Part shown: in pieces, positions 34,170-43,330 of the stretch
Layout: every line of letters begins with the position of its first letter
Position numbering within the stretch: the stretch's first letter is position 1
Assembly: GCA_040616305.1 (NCBI GenBank)
Contig: CP159918.1
Span: 806,001 to 870,000 of the forward strand
DNA: 64,000 nt
Source: UBA1876 sp003446665
Lineage (GTDB): Bacteria; Synergistota; Synergistia; Synergistales; Thermovirgaceae
Reading direction: 5' to 3'
The notes under the pieces: model-generated
What the model saw: only the letters and a program-made list of their open reading frames with translations
Told to the model about the DNA's origin: nothing
Database searches by the model: none
Program-made: the position numbers and the translations under genes

Positions 34170-34430
34170 GTGAGAGACGGGGAAAAAGAAACTGTTTCGG
34201 TGATGGCTGATTTCATCGTTGTCAGGGCGCTGGAAAACGGTGTTTCCGTCATCGGGTTGACCCGTGGTCAGGAAACACGTTTCGCCCATAGTGAGAAACT
34301 TGACGAGGGAGAGGTATGGATATCGCAGTTTACCGAATACACTTCCGCCATAAAGATAAGAGGAAGAGCCGAAATACTGACAGCCCACGGAAAAGTCGTG
34401 AGCGGGAAGGATGCCGATGAAAAAAGTTAA
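34170..34430 (+). CDS. mtrB: Trp RNA-binding attenuation protein (TRAP)
   Basis: An 86-residue homologue of the 11-subunit ring protein that, with tryptophan bound, wraps (G/U)AG repeats in trp leader RNAs. Seen directly: VSVIGLTRG, TRFAHSEKLDEGEV, QFTEYTSAIKIRG, nearly collinear with the Bacillus protein. The RNA-binding Lys37, Lys56 and Arg58 correspond to Lys43, Lys62 and Arg64, and tryptophan-contact threonines are kept. It starts at GTG after AAAAAGGAGG. It lies between dnaE and pyk, and overlaps pyk; no trp gene or folE is in the window. I saw no (G/U)AG repeat array here. Confidence 0.94.
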   Translation: MRDGEKETVSVMADFIVVRALENGVSVIGLTRGQETRFAHSEKLDEGEVWISQFTEYTSAIKIRGRAEILTAHGKVVSGKDADEKS

Positions 34431-36177
34431 GATTGTCTGTACCCTTGGTCCAGCCTGTGAAAAGCAGGAAACACTGAAAGAGATGGTTTTATCGGGGATG
34501 GACGTGGCACGGCTCAACTTCAGCCATGGCACCCATGAAACCCACGGCCGTCACCTTGAGAACATTCGTTCTCTAGAAAAATCGCTCGACCGTCCTATCG
34601 CCGCCATGATAGATACCAAGGGGCCGGAAATCAGGACCGGCCTCCTTGCGGGGGGCGAACCTCTATATCTTGAAACGCAGGGTGAGATACGCCTTACACC
34701 CGACGAGGCCGACGGCACAGGAGGCAGGGTTCATGTGGGTTACGAGCCGCTTTTGACGGAGGTCCAGCCGGGTCAGTCGATATTCATAGATGACGGTACT
34801 ATACATCTGAAAGCTGAAAGAGTCGACGGGAGAGACCTCGTCTGCAGGGTGATCGTGGGCGGACAACTCGGCGAGCGAAAGGGTGTCTCCATACCAGGTT
34901 CGCTTTCTGCCTTGCCAATCCTTACCGAAAAGGACAGGGATGACGTCCGCTGGGCCGTGGAAAACGAACTCGACTACATTGCTCTTTCTTTCGTCAGGAA
35001 CAGGGACGACATAATGGAAGCAAGGCGCGTCATAGAGGATCTCTGCGGTCACCTCAGGATAATAGCCAAGATAGAAACCCGCCAGGCAGTGGAAAACCTT
35101 GAATCCATAGCCGAAGTCGTCGATGGCATGATGGTGGCCCGAGGGGACCTTGGAGTGGAAATCCCCCTCGAGGACGTGCCACTGGTGCAAAAAAGCATCG
35201 TTGACCTGTGCCGAAGCCAGGGTAAACCCGTCATAGTGGCCACGCAGATGCTGGATTCCATGATCCGAAACCCCAGGGCGACGCGGGCCGAGGCGAGCGA
35301 CGTTGCGAACGCTGTGCTTGACGGGACCGATGCGGTGATGCTTTCCGGGGAAACGGCAAGCGGCGCCTATCCGGTGGAAGCCGTCCGTACCATGGCGAAG
35401 ATCATTACCCGAACCGAAAAGGACGAAAGGTTTTTGTCCGGCAGGGCCGTATCTTACGCGGATATCAACAGTGTGCCCGATGCCGTGAGTCATGCCGCAG
35501 GGCTCATTTCCCAACGAATGAGGACCAGGGCCATCCTTTCGCTGACTGAAAGCGGCGGCACTGCCCAGATGGTCAGCAAATACCGCCCCAATTCCATTAT
35601 TATCGGCTCTACGCCCTCGCGGAAAACATGGAGGGCACTGACGCTCGTTTGGGGTGTTGTCCCGCTTTTGGCCAGGCGTGAAGAGACCCTGGAAAAAGCG
35701 CTCGATACGGCCATGGAAAGAGCCATCGACGAAGGGCTTCTTCTGGAAGGCGACCTTATTGTCGTCACCGCCGGGGTACCTGTGGGAATGAGTGGTACCA
35801 CAAACACGGTGGAAGTGGTCACCGTAGGGCAGATTCTGGTTAAAGGGCTGTCGCTCCTTAAAAAGGACGCCACGGGCCGGATCGTCAAAGCCCATACCGC
35901 CGAAGAGGCTAACGAAAAAATACGGGAAGGCGATATCCTCGTAGCGAGGCAGACCGACAGGGATTTCATCCCTGCCATGAAAAAAGCCGGTGCCATAGTG
36001 ACGGAAGAAGGCGGATTGACCAGTCATGCGGCTATAGTAGCCCTTGAGCTCAGGATTCCGTGCATTGTCGGGGCGGAAGGGGCTCTCGAAGTCCTCGAGG
36101 ACGACATGATAGCCACCGTCGACGGAAGTCGGGGAGTGGTTTTCAGGGGAAAGGCACACCTGCATTCGGGGCGTTAG
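34417..36177 (+). CDS. pyk: Pyruvate kinase with C-terminal PEP-utiliser domain
   Basis: Converts phosphoenolpyruvate and ADP to pyruvate and ATP. The 586-residue protein has the TIM-barrel core (KIVCTLGPAC, DVARLNFSHG, DTKGPEIRTG, MVARGDLGVEIP), the allosteric C-domain, and an extra C-terminal PEP-utiliser mobile domain (GGLTSHAAIVA with its conserved His), as in Bacillus-type enzymes. GGGAAGG is spaced six bases from ATG 34417; ATG 34411 is also in frame. It overlaps mtrB by 14 bases, so glycolytic ATP formation is coupled to TRAP translation. Confidence 0.96.
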   Translation: MKKVKIVCTLGPACEKQETLKEMVLSGMDVARLNFSHGTHETHGRHLENIRSLEKSLDRPIAAMIDTKGPEIRTGLLAGGEPLYLETQGEIRLTPDEADGTGGRVHVGYEPLLTEVQPGQSIFIDDGTIHLKAERVDGRDLVCRVIVGGQLGERKGVSIPGSLSALPILTEKDRDDVRWAVENELDYIALSFVRNRDDIMEARRVIEDLCGHLRIIAKIETRQAVENLESIAEVVDGMMVARGDLGVEIPLEDVPLVQKSIVDLCRSQGKPVIVATQMLDSMIRNPRATRAEASDVANAVLDGTDAVMLSGETASGAYPVEAVRTMAKIITRTEKDERFLSGRAVSYADINSVPDAVSHAAGLISQRMRTRAILSLTESGGTAQMVSKYRPNSIIIGSTPSRKTWRALTLVWGVVPLLARREETLEKALDTAMERAIDEGLLLEGDLIVVTAGVPVGMSGTTNTVEVVTVGQILVKGLSLLKKDATGRIVKAHTAEEANEKIREGDILVARQTDRDFIPAMKKAGAIVTEEGGLTSHAAIVALELRIPCIVGAEGALEVLEDDMIATVDGSRGVVFRGKAHLHSGR

Positions 36178-36225
36178 TTTTTTCGGTCGATGTGAAAGAT
36201 AAAAAAGGAAAGAAGTGGCCCTCTC

Positions 36226-36885
36226 ATGGACAACGGTGAAATCATCCTGCAGGAATGGCCGTCCATTGCAGATGAGCGAGGCAAAGAGGCCGGGTCTGTT
36301 TCGGGCGGGTTTCCCCACCTTGACGGCGTGCCCTGCTGGCGGGATCTCAAGGACGAAAAAAGAAGGCAAAGCGCCGTAATCCTGGGGTGCACCAAAATTG
36401 AGGGCCGACTCTCCGTCCTTTGTGTAAAGCGATCCACCTGCATGCGCCGCCACGCCGGCCAGCTTGCCTTCCCCGGGGGGGCAAGGGAGCCGGAGGACAA
36501 AACACCGCTCGAAACCGCCTTGCGAGAATGTCATGAAGAACTGGGGATACCTCCCGGCAAGTTCAGCATGGAAGGCATGCTGCCCAGGGAGTACGCCTAT
36601 TCGAGCGACTTCGTCATATACCCTTTTTTCGCACAAGTCGATTTCGATGAAATCAGAAGATATATCCGTCCGGACCCGGTGGAGCTCGAAAGCGCCTTTC
36701 TAGTGTGCATCGATCGGCTGCGAATGCCTCCCGAGCTGTTTTGGGGGAGATCGGAAGACAGGACGTTTATGTACCCGGTTTTCAGGACTGACGGAAAACG
36801 CGTTATATGGGGGGCTACCGCCCGGATTCTCTGGAGGTTTTTGCGAGGCCTGAAAAAACAGAACGGAGTCGTGCCGTGTCTTTGA
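36226..36885 (+). CDS. NUDIX hydrolase, CoA pyrophosphatase-like
   Basis: A 219-residue hydrolase. The sequence RSTCMRRHAGQLAFPGG followed by ALRECHEELGI matches the NudL/CoA diphosphatase subgroup, in which an RxxxHxGxxxFPGG element precedes the Nudix box. It would cleave CoA or related nucleotides to 4'-phosphopantetheine and ADP; the exact substrate is inferred. The ribosome site is weak (AAGGAAAG, 14 bases upstream). nfo overlaps the 3' end by 10 bases. Confidence 0.85.
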   Translation: MDNGEIILQEWPSIADERGKEAGSVSGGFPHLDGVPCWRDLKDEKRRQSAVILGCTKIEGRLSVLCVKRSTCMRRHAGQLAFPGGAREPEDKTPLETALRECHEELGIPPGKFSMEGMLPREYAYSSDFVIYPFFAQVDFDEIRRYIRPDPVELESAFLVCIDRLRMPPELFWGRSEDRTFMYPVFRTDGKRVIWGATARILWRFLRGLKKQNGVVPCL

Positions 36886-37718
36886 TAGGCGCTCACGTTT
36901 CCGTATCGGGAGGGTTGCACAGGGCGATCGAAAGAGGAGAGGCCCTGGGATGCGAGGCCATTCAGATTTTTACTAAAAACCAGCTCCAGTGGCGTGCCTC
37001 CCCGATCCCGCAGGCCGCAAGCGAAAGGTTTCTCAAGGCATGGATCGAAAGCTCCATACGCAAGGTAGTGGCTCATGGGTCCTACCTGATCAATCTGGCG
37101 GGTTCAAACGAGATCAGGAAGAAAAGCATCGATGCCCTTTCGGACGAACTCCTGCGCTGTGACCAGCTGGGGATCGACGATCTGGTGTTGCATCCCGGGT
37201 CTCACCGAGGCGACGGTTGGGAGGTCGGCTTTTCCAGGGTTGTCAGTGCGCTGGAAGCTGTACTGGACAGGACGGAAAGCCTGAGGGTCCGTATTCTGCT
37301 TGAGACCATGGCCGGACAGGGGGACGGGATCGGATCTTCCCTAGAGGAGCTTGCCGCCCTTTTCGACGCACTTGAAGTCGCCGAAAGGATAGGGATATGC
37401 CTGGATACCTGTCATCTTTTCGTGGCGGGTTACGAAATCCGTTCTCGCGAAGGGTACGAACGAATTTTGCGGCGCGTAGACAAGTATTTCGGACTTGAAC
37501 GGGTAGGATGCTGGCATCTCAACGATTCAAAGGAAGAAAAAGGTGTGCGCAGGGACCGTCACCAGCATATCGGAGCCGGCAAAATAGGGAATGATGCCTT
37601 CGGAAGAATCGTCTCGGACCCCCGCTGGGAGGACACGCCCTGTATAATCGAAACGCCGAAGGAAGACCAGGGGGACGTGAGAAACCTGTCTATTTTAAGG
37701 AAATTGCGAGGCTTCTGA
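36876..37718 (+). CDS. nfo: Endonuclease IV (AP endonuclease)
   Basis: Repairs abasic sites in DNA. The 280-residue TIM-barrel enzyme begins LIGAHVSVSGGL and shows the metal-ligand segments QIFTKN, HGSYLINLA, LHPGSH, LLETMAGQG, CLDTCHLFVAGY, HLNDSK and DRHQHIGAGKIG. The start is GTG 36876, with GGAG eight bases upstream, inside the end of the NUDIX gene. An upstream in-frame extension is NUDIX in another frame. Confidence 0.96.
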   Translation: MSLIGAHVSVSGGLHRAIERGEALGCEAIQIFTKNQLQWRASPIPQAASERFLKAWIESSIRKVVAHGSYLINLAGSNEIRKKSIDALSDELLRCDQLGIDDLVLHPGSHRGDGWEVGFSRVVSALEAVLDRTESLRVRILLETMAGQGDGIGSSLEELAALFDALEVAERIGICLDTCHLFVAGYEIRSREGYERILRRVDKYFGLERVGCWHLNDSKEEKGVRRDRHQHIGAGKIGNDAFGRIVSDPRWEDTPCIIETPKEDQGDVRNLSILRKLRGF

Positions 37719-37774
37719 AATGGGTCGCCCGTCTTGGTGTTTGAGGGATTTACGTCAGATCAGGGAGGCGTCAG

Positions 37775-38845
37775 ATGTTCGAATACCCTAAGCTTTTGGT
37801 AGATACGGGAGTTATACGGAGCAATGCCCTGAAAGTAACGGGCCTGTGCGCTCAAAAGGGAGTTTCCCTGTGGGGGGTTACCAAGGGGCTATCGGGGCGT
37901 CCCGAAGTCGCAAAAGCCATGCTGGAGGGTGGATGCAAAGGGATAGCAGACAGCCGCTGTGCCAATATCTTACGCATGAAAAAAGCCGGAGTGAAAGGGC
38001 CTTTCATGCTGCTGCGCATTCCCATGCTCAGCGAACTCTCCTTCGTGGCTGAAAACATCGACGTGGTGCTCGTTTCAATGACCGAGACCGTCGAGGCACT
38101 GGACGCGCTGTGCCGAAACGCTGGAAAACGCTCGCAAGTGATTGTCATGGTAGACATGGGAGACCTCAGGGAGGGAATCTGGCCCAACGAAGCGGAGCGA
38201 ATGGGAGAGTGCCTCAAAAAATGCGAGGCCGTCGATTTCCTGGGTGTGGGGTCTAATTTCGGGTGTCTTTCGGGAGTGCTTCCCACGGAAAAGAACCTCT
38301 CGGCCCTCGTCGATGTCGGAAGGGAACTTGCCGATGCTGCGGGAACGGACCTGGCAGTAGTCTCAGGCGGAGCGACGTCGTCGCTTTATCTTCTCGAAGA
38401 AGACAGGATGCCCGTGGGTGTTAACCAGCTAAGAGTGGGAGAGGCCATTCTGCTCGGGACCGACGTAACGGGTAAAAGGGAAATTCCATACCTTAACAAA
38501 AACGCCGTGGAAATAAGGGCGGAAGTGGTGGAGTGTCGGCGCAAGCCCACGAAACCCATCGGCGAGATAGGCGCCGACGCCTTCGGGAAGGTCCCGGTAT
38601 TTGAGGACAGGGGGGAGCGCCTGAGGGTAATTGTCGCCATGGGACGCCAGGACGTGATGCCAGAGGGGTTGAGGCCCCTTTTGAAGGGAGCCTCCATTAT
38701 AGGAGCCTCGAGCGATCACCTGACCATAGATGTGGAAGATACGGGCAAAAGCTTCAGGCCCGGGGACATACTGGCCTTTGCGCCCGACTACGGAGCGATG
38801 CTTGCCGCGGCGACTTCGGGTTACGTGAATGTTAGAATACTCTAG
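37775..38845 (+). CDS. PLP-dependent alanine/ornithine racemase family enzyme
   Basis: A 356-residue protein of the alanine racemase fold type. The N-terminal barrel has the PLP lysine in WGVTKGLSG, with MVDMGDLREG and GSNFGCLSG along the phosphate side. This pattern is typical of the ornithine racemase (Orr) subgroup of amino-acid-fermenting anaerobes, and not of the cell-wall Alr. It would produce D-ornithine or another D-amino acid; the substrate is inferred. AGGGAGG precedes the ATG. Confidence 0.85.
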   Translation: MFEYPKLLVDTGVIRSNALKVTGLCAQKGVSLWGVTKGLSGRPEVAKAMLEGGCKGIADSRCANILRMKKAGVKGPFMLLRIPMLSELSFVAENIDVVLVSMTETVEALDALCRNAGKRSQVIVMVDMGDLREGIWPNEAERMGECLKKCEAVDFLGVGSNFGCLSGVLPTEKNLSALVDVGRELADAAGTDLAVVSGGATSSLYLLEEDRMPVGVNQLRVGEAILLGTDVTGKREIPYLNKNAVEIRAEVVECRRKPTKPIGEIGADAFGKVPVFEDRGERLRVIVAMGRQDVMPEGLRPLLKGASIIGASSDHLTIDVEDTGKSFRPGDILAFAPDYGAMLAAATSGYVNVRIL

Positions 38846-38898
38846 AAAGGACCTCCGGAAGGGCGCAAAAAGCCTTTCCCGGACGGAAACAGGCGGTC

Positions 38899-39738
38899 AT
38901 GCTTGAAAACATACGGTGGCAGGATTTTATAGACATAGCGATAATCGCCTTCATCTTTTACAGGATTTTGCTTCTTCTGGTGGACACTAGGGCGATGCAG
39001 CTCGTCAAGGGACTCCTGGTCCTGGGGCTGTTGGCTGCCGTAGCGAGGGTGATCCAGCTGGAGGCGCTTTCCTGGATGCTCGGAAGACTTCTGGGCGTCA
39101 TCATCATTGCCATACCCATAGTCTTTCAGCCCGAACTAAGGAGGATGCTCGAGGAACTGGGCAGGGGAAACATCCTCCGGAGGAAGCAGGCTGAGGAAAG
39201 AGCGGCACAGCTTTCCGACGAAATCACCCGGGCGTTGCTTTACCTTCAAAGCCAGCGCATCGGAGCCCTCCTGGTCTTCCAGCGGACCACCGGCCTGAAG
39301 GATATCTGGAGGTCGGCGGTACAGATACATGGGGCGATAACCCACGAGCTGCTGGTGTCAATTTTCTGGCCGGGAAACCCGCTTCATGACGGTGCCACCA
39401 TCATTGACAAGTCCACGGTTCTTGCCGCCGCGTGTTATCTTCCGCTCTCGGAAAACAGCGACCTTTCCCGCTGGATAGGGACGCGCCACAGGGCCGCCCT
39501 TGGCATAACCGAGGTCTCCGACGCCATGGCCCTCGTGGTTTCCGAGGAGCGCGGCGAAGTGGCCCTGGCCATCAATGGTCACCTTTCGAGGCAACTGAAG
39601 GAAAACCAGATAAGACGTCTTTTACTCCACTATTTTTCGGCGACCGCCACGAGCCGATCCGTTCTGGACAGCCTGCAAAAGGACCTGCGGATGCTCTGGT
39701 CCAGCGAGCCGGAGGAAGAAAATGATAAAAAGCCTTGA
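38899..39738 (+). CDS. cdaA: Diadenylate cyclase CdaA
   Basis: Makes cyclic di-AMP from two ATP. The 279-residue protein has three N-terminal membrane helices (to about residue 76) and a DAC domain with both catalytic motifs, DGAT (164-167) and RHR (196-198). The last 17 bases overlap cdaR. The order cdaA-cdaR-glmM is the classical c-di-AMP/peptidoglycan operon, in which CdaR and GlmM control cyclase activity. Confidence 0.97.
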   Translation: MLENIRWQDFIDIAIIAFIFYRILLLLVDTRAMQLVKGLLVLGLLAAVARVIQLEALSWMLGRLLGVIIIAIPIVFQPELRRMLEELGRGNILRRKQAEERAAQLSDEITRALLYLQSQRIGALLVFQRTTGLKDIWRSAVQIHGAITHELLVSIFWPGNPLHDGATIIDKSTVLAAACYLPLSENSDLSRWIGTRHRAALGITEVSDAMALVVSEERGEVALAINGHLSRQLKENQIRRLLLHYFSATATSRSVLDSLQKDLRMLWSSEPEEENDKKP

Positions 39739-40939
39739 CAGCCTTCTTTCTTCAAAAACCTTTCTCAAGGTGGTTTCGGTGATCGTGGCCTTTCTGGTCT
39801 GGTATTATGTCGCCGCGGAAAGGACCACAGAGGTGGTGCGGACGGTCACGTTGCCCATAGAATATCTGAACGTGCCGGCCGATATGTCCATAAGCAGCGA
39901 TACCCGCAACGTGGACGTCCAGATCGCCGCTCCCAGGGACGTGCTTTCCGGCAAATCACTGGAATCTATCGCCTGCCAGGTGGATTTGAAAGGGCTGGAG
40001 ACCGGCAGGCACGTCAGACCGGTGAGAGCGATACTGCCGTCGGGAGTGCGCCTTATAGACATAAAACCCTCCAATATAGAGGTTCTGCTGGCCAGGACTT
40101 CAGCGAAGGAAGTCCCAGTCGAAATACAGGTGAAAGGCGGTCTTCCGCCGGGGTACAGGCTTGAAAACGTCAGGCTGACGCCCGAAACGGTAGTGATCGA
40201 AGGCCCCGACAGCAAACTGGAGGAAATCGAAAGGGTCTTCCTGCGTCCAACCGTGGATGCGCTGCTGGAGTCCGAAAGCATTACCCTGCGTCCGGTATGG
40301 GGTGAAAAGCCGGAAGATTTCATGGACGTGACTGTTAATCCTGCAGAAGTACAGATGGATTACGTTCTAGTTCGTGGGATCCCTAGAAAGAAAGTACCTG
40401 TGGAAATTACACTGGAAGGAGAACCGCACAAGGATTACGAGGTGCAGGGTATTTCTGTCGACCCTCCGGAGGTCGTGGTGGAGGCTCCTGTGGACGTCCT
40501 GGACAGGATCAGGGAAATTGTTCTCCCTCCGGTGGATATAGAAGGTATTACGGAAGACGTGGTATTTCAGGTCAATGTACCCGAAGAAGGCGTGTCGGGA
40601 ATTTCGGGTATCCAGCCCTCCACTGTAAGGGTAAAGGTACTTTTGTTGTCGCGACAGGTCGAGAGGATGTACAAGGACGTGCCCATCGAGATCAGGGGAC
40701 GAAGCATATACCCCTCCTGGAGGGTCGAGCCCGTCGCCGCGGAGGTTTTAGTAAAGGGCCCGCCGTCCGTTCTGGACGAGCTTGAGGAAAACGGCCCGCC
40801 GGTGGAACTTTTCGTGGACGTAACGAACATCGTTTCAAGGAGCCTGCGTGTACCCCTGCAGTATGCGACGGCAAGCCGACAGGTGAAAATCATAAGGGTT
40901 GAGCCGGCTCATGTTACGGTATTTGCCGAAACGGAGTGA
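39722..40939 (+). CDS. cdaR: YbbR-domain cyclase regulator CdaR
   Basis: A 405-residue protein with one N-terminal membrane anchor (VVSVIVAFLVWYYV) followed by about four extracytoplasmic YbbR-like repeats, marked by repeated V.VEI.LEG / P..V.V.GP blocks (for example VPVEIQVKGGLPPGY and VPVEITLEGEP). It is the usual membrane partner of CdaA. It overlaps cdaA. Confidence 0.93.
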   Translation: MIKSLDSLLSSKTFLKVVSVIVAFLVWYYVAAERTTEVVRTVTLPIEYLNVPADMSISSDTRNVDVQIAAPRDVLSGKSLESIACQVDLKGLETGRHVRPVRAILPSGVRLIDIKPSNIEVLLARTSAKEVPVEIQVKGGLPPGYRLENVRLTPETVVIEGPDSKLEEIERVFLRPTVDALLESESITLRPVWGEKPEDFMDVTVNPAEVQMDYVLVRGIPRKKVPVEITLEGEPHKDYEVQGISVDPPEVVVEAPVDVLDRIREIVLPPVDIEGITEDVVFQVNVPEEGVSGISGIQPSTVRVKVLLLSRQVERMYKDVPIEIRGRSIYPSWRVEPVAAEVLVKGPPSVLDELEENGPPVELFVDVTNIVSRSLRVPLQYATASRQVKIIRVEPAHVTVFAETE

Positions 40940-40966
40940 CCGGTTCTCTTCGGAAGGGTGAACCCG

Positions 40967-42343
40967 ATGATCAACGAAATCGACATGAATATCAGGTGCC
41001 TCTTCGGTACCGACGGAGTCAGGGACGTGGCAAACAGGGGACTTATGACGCCCGAAATGGTCCTTCGACTGGGACGGGCCTTCGTGCTCTGGCTAATCGA
41101 AAGAGGGGGCTTTTCCAAACCGCTTATCGCGGTGGCAAGGGACACCAGAAGGTCGGGTGTGATGCTGGAATCGGCCCTGGTGTCGGGGTTGACCTCCGCC
41201 GGGGCCGAAGTGCTTGACCTTGGAGTGCTCCCGACGCCCGGACTGAGCTATGTCATATTGAAAAAAGGCTGTACGGGAGGTGCCATGGTAAGCGCGTCCC
41301 ACAACCCTCCGGAATATAACGGCGTAAAGTTTTTGAACGGTCAGGGCTTCAAGCTTCGCGACGAAGAAGAAGCCGAAATAGAAGAGTACCTCGGTGACAG
41401 CCTCAACGACGACTGGAGACCCACAGGGGGTGCCATCGGTATTGTGGAAAACGACTTTTCGGCATGCGCAGACTACGTCAGGTGGTTGGCCGAAACAATG
41501 GGAGCCGGAGCAGGGGCGGGCCTTAAAATTCTCGTTGACTGTGCCAACGGAGCGGCGTCTGTACCCGCAAAAATCCTCTTCAATGAACTGGGTTGTCCGG
41601 TCGATTTCACAGGTGCTGAACCGGACGGGATGAACATAAACGAAAGATCGGGCGTCATGCACCTGGATAACCTTTCCTTCCGGGTGAAAAGCGGTGGTTA
41701 TGATCTGGGTATTGCCTTCGACGGGGACGCCGACAGGGTGCTTTGCGTAGACGGCAAGGGAAGACAGCTCGACGGAGACATACTGCTTTGGGTTATAGCG
41801 AGGTGGCTTAAAACACGGGAAACCCTCGGCAGCGGAGTCGTGGCGACGGTCATGAGCAACCTCGCCCTGGAGGACCACCTGAAAGCCCTGGACGTCCCGG
41901 TGTATCGGTGTCCCGTAGGGGACAGGTACGTCCTGGACAAGATGCGCGATACCGGCTCCCGCCTCGGGGGAGAACAGTCAGGACACATAATCTTAAGCGA
42001 ATTTGTCTCCACCGGAGACGGCTTGTGTACGGCCCTTTCCTTTTTGAGAGCCTGCAGGGAACTCGGGGAGGATATCGATTCGCTGGTGGACCGCTTCAAA
42101 CGCTATCCGCAGATACTGAAAAATATTCCGGTTCGGCATAAGGATGCAGTAATGAAAGACCCCAGGCTTAAAAGCGTTATCGAAGAGGTAGAACGTTTTT
42201 TGGGAGATGAAGGACGGATTCTCGTGAGGCCTTCCGGTACAGAACCCATGATCCGTGTCCTCGTCGAGACGAAAAACCCCGCAGCCATAGAAGAGGCTGT
42301 GGTAAGGATAGTCGACGCCGTCGTCCAGGCTGGCGACAACTGA
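40967..42343 (+). CDS. glmM: Phosphoglucosamine mutase
   Basis: Interconverts glucosamine-6-P and glucosamine-1-P. The 458-residue protein starts with LFGTDGVRDVAN, carries the catalytic phosphoserine in SASHNPPEYNG (Ser111), the metal loop DGDADR, and the C-terminal phosphate-binding RPSGTEPMIRV. GGAAGGG is eight bases from ATG 40967; GTG 40958 is in frame but overlaps that site. Alone in other bacteria it also binds and inhibits CdaA. Confidence 0.97.
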   Translation: MINEIDMNIRCLFGTDGVRDVANRGLMTPEMVLRLGRAFVLWLIERGGFSKPLIAVARDTRRSGVMLESALVSGLTSAGAEVLDLGVLPTPGLSYVILKKGCTGGAMVSASHNPPEYNGVKFLNGQGFKLRDEEEAEIEEYLGDSLNDDWRPTGGAIGIVENDFSACADYVRWLAETMGAGAGAGLKILVDCANGAASVPAKILFNELGCPVDFTGAEPDGMNINERSGVMHLDNLSFRVKSGGYDLGIAFDGDADRVLCVDGKGRQLDGDILLWVIARWLKTRETLGSGVVATVMSNLALEDHLKALDVPVYRCPVGDRYVLDKMRDTGSRLGGEQSGHIILSEFVSTGDGLCTALSFLRACRELGEDIDSLVDRFKRYPQILKNIPVRHKDAVMKDPRLKSVIEEVERFLGDEGRILVRPSGTEPMIRVLVETKNPAAIEEAVVRIVDAVVQAGDN

Positions 42344-42378
42344 AACTCGAGCAACCGGGACGAAAGGAGCGTGATAAC

Positions 42379-43278
42379 GTGACAAGCACGAAAGGTCGGC
42401 ACGTCGAGAAATGCCTTTTCCCCGTTGCCGGAATGGGCACGCGTTTTTTACCGGCAACCAAGGACATACCCAAGGAAATGGTGCCCCTCATAGACAGGCC
42501 GCTCATCCATTACGGGGTCGATGAAGCCGTGGCCTCGGGGTGCAGGGACGTAGTCCTCGTTACCAGCAGGGGAAAACAATCCATAGAAGACTACTTCGAC
42601 CGTTCGCTGGATCTTGAACGGACACTTGCAGAAAGAGGGAAGAAGGAACTTGCAGAACTGGTCAAGTCCATCGCGGGAAAAGCCAGGGTCCTTTCGGTCA
42701 GGCAAGCCGAACCACTTGGCCTTGGCCATGCTGTTTTATGCGGCGAAGCCCTTTGCAAATACGGGCCCTTCGGCGTCATTTTGCCTGATGACGTAATGAT
42801 CACAGGCGAGGACACACCGCCCGTTCTGGCCCAGCTGGTGCGCGTTCACGAAAAATATGGCGGCAACGTGGTAGCGCTCGAAAAAGTCCCCCGTCAACAG
42901 ACGTCAAGGTACGGCATCGTGGACGTCGAGCCCACCGGTGACCCTGGACTCTTTGCTGTTCGCGACCTGGTGGAAAAGCCCGAACCCGAAAGAGCACCCA
43001 GCGAATATGCCATTATGGGCAGGTACGTCCTGACGCCGGACATTTTCAAACACCTCAAAAACCTCGAAAAGGGAGCCGGGGGAGAATACCAGCTTACAGA
43101 CGCGATGAAATCCGCTCTTGACGATCAGCCCCTGTGGGGGTATGTCTATTCGGGTCGTCGTTACGACTGCGGAACGAGGGAAAGCTGGATCCGCGCAACG
43201 GTGGCCCTTGCTCTTGAGCAGGACGACCTCAGGGCGATCATCGAAGAAGAACTGGACCTATACGCGAAAGGGAGGTGA
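42379..43278 (+). CDS. galU: UTP-glucose-1-phosphate uridylyltransferase
   Basis: Makes UDP-glucose for envelope sugars. The 299-residue nucleotidyltransferase has FPVAGMGTRFLPATKDIPKEM near the N-terminus (written in parts: AGMGTRFLPATK, PKEMVPLIDRP), LGHAVLCGE and LPDDVM, and the YDCGT segment. It starts at GTG 42379 after AAAGGAG. It lies between glmM and the glmS ribozyme. Confidence 0.95.
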   Translation: MTSTKGRHVEKCLFPVAGMGTRFLPATKDIPKEMVPLIDRPLIHYGVDEAVASGCRDVVLVTSRGKQSIEDYFDRSLDLERTLAERGKKELAELVKSIAGKARVLSVRQAEPLGLGHAVLCGEALCKYGPFGVILPDDVMITGEDTPPVLAQLVRVHEKYGGNVVALEKVPRQQTSRYGIVDVEPTGDPGLFAVRDLVEKPEPERAPSEYAIMGRYVLTPDIFKHLKNLEKGAGGEYQLTDAMKSALDDQPLWGYVYSGRRYDCGTRESWIRATVALALEQDDLRAIIEEELDLYAKGR

Positions 43279-43330
43279 TGGGCCGGAGAGGACCCTTGAT
43301 AAGCCCCGGAAAGAACTGCGGACGTACACG

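Noticed and set aside
34663..36636. 657-codon open frame on the minus strand
   Set aside because: It is the antisense of pyk and the NUDIX gene, both of which have clear conserved motifs; the antisense protein is His/Gly/Phe-rich and looks like a shadow.
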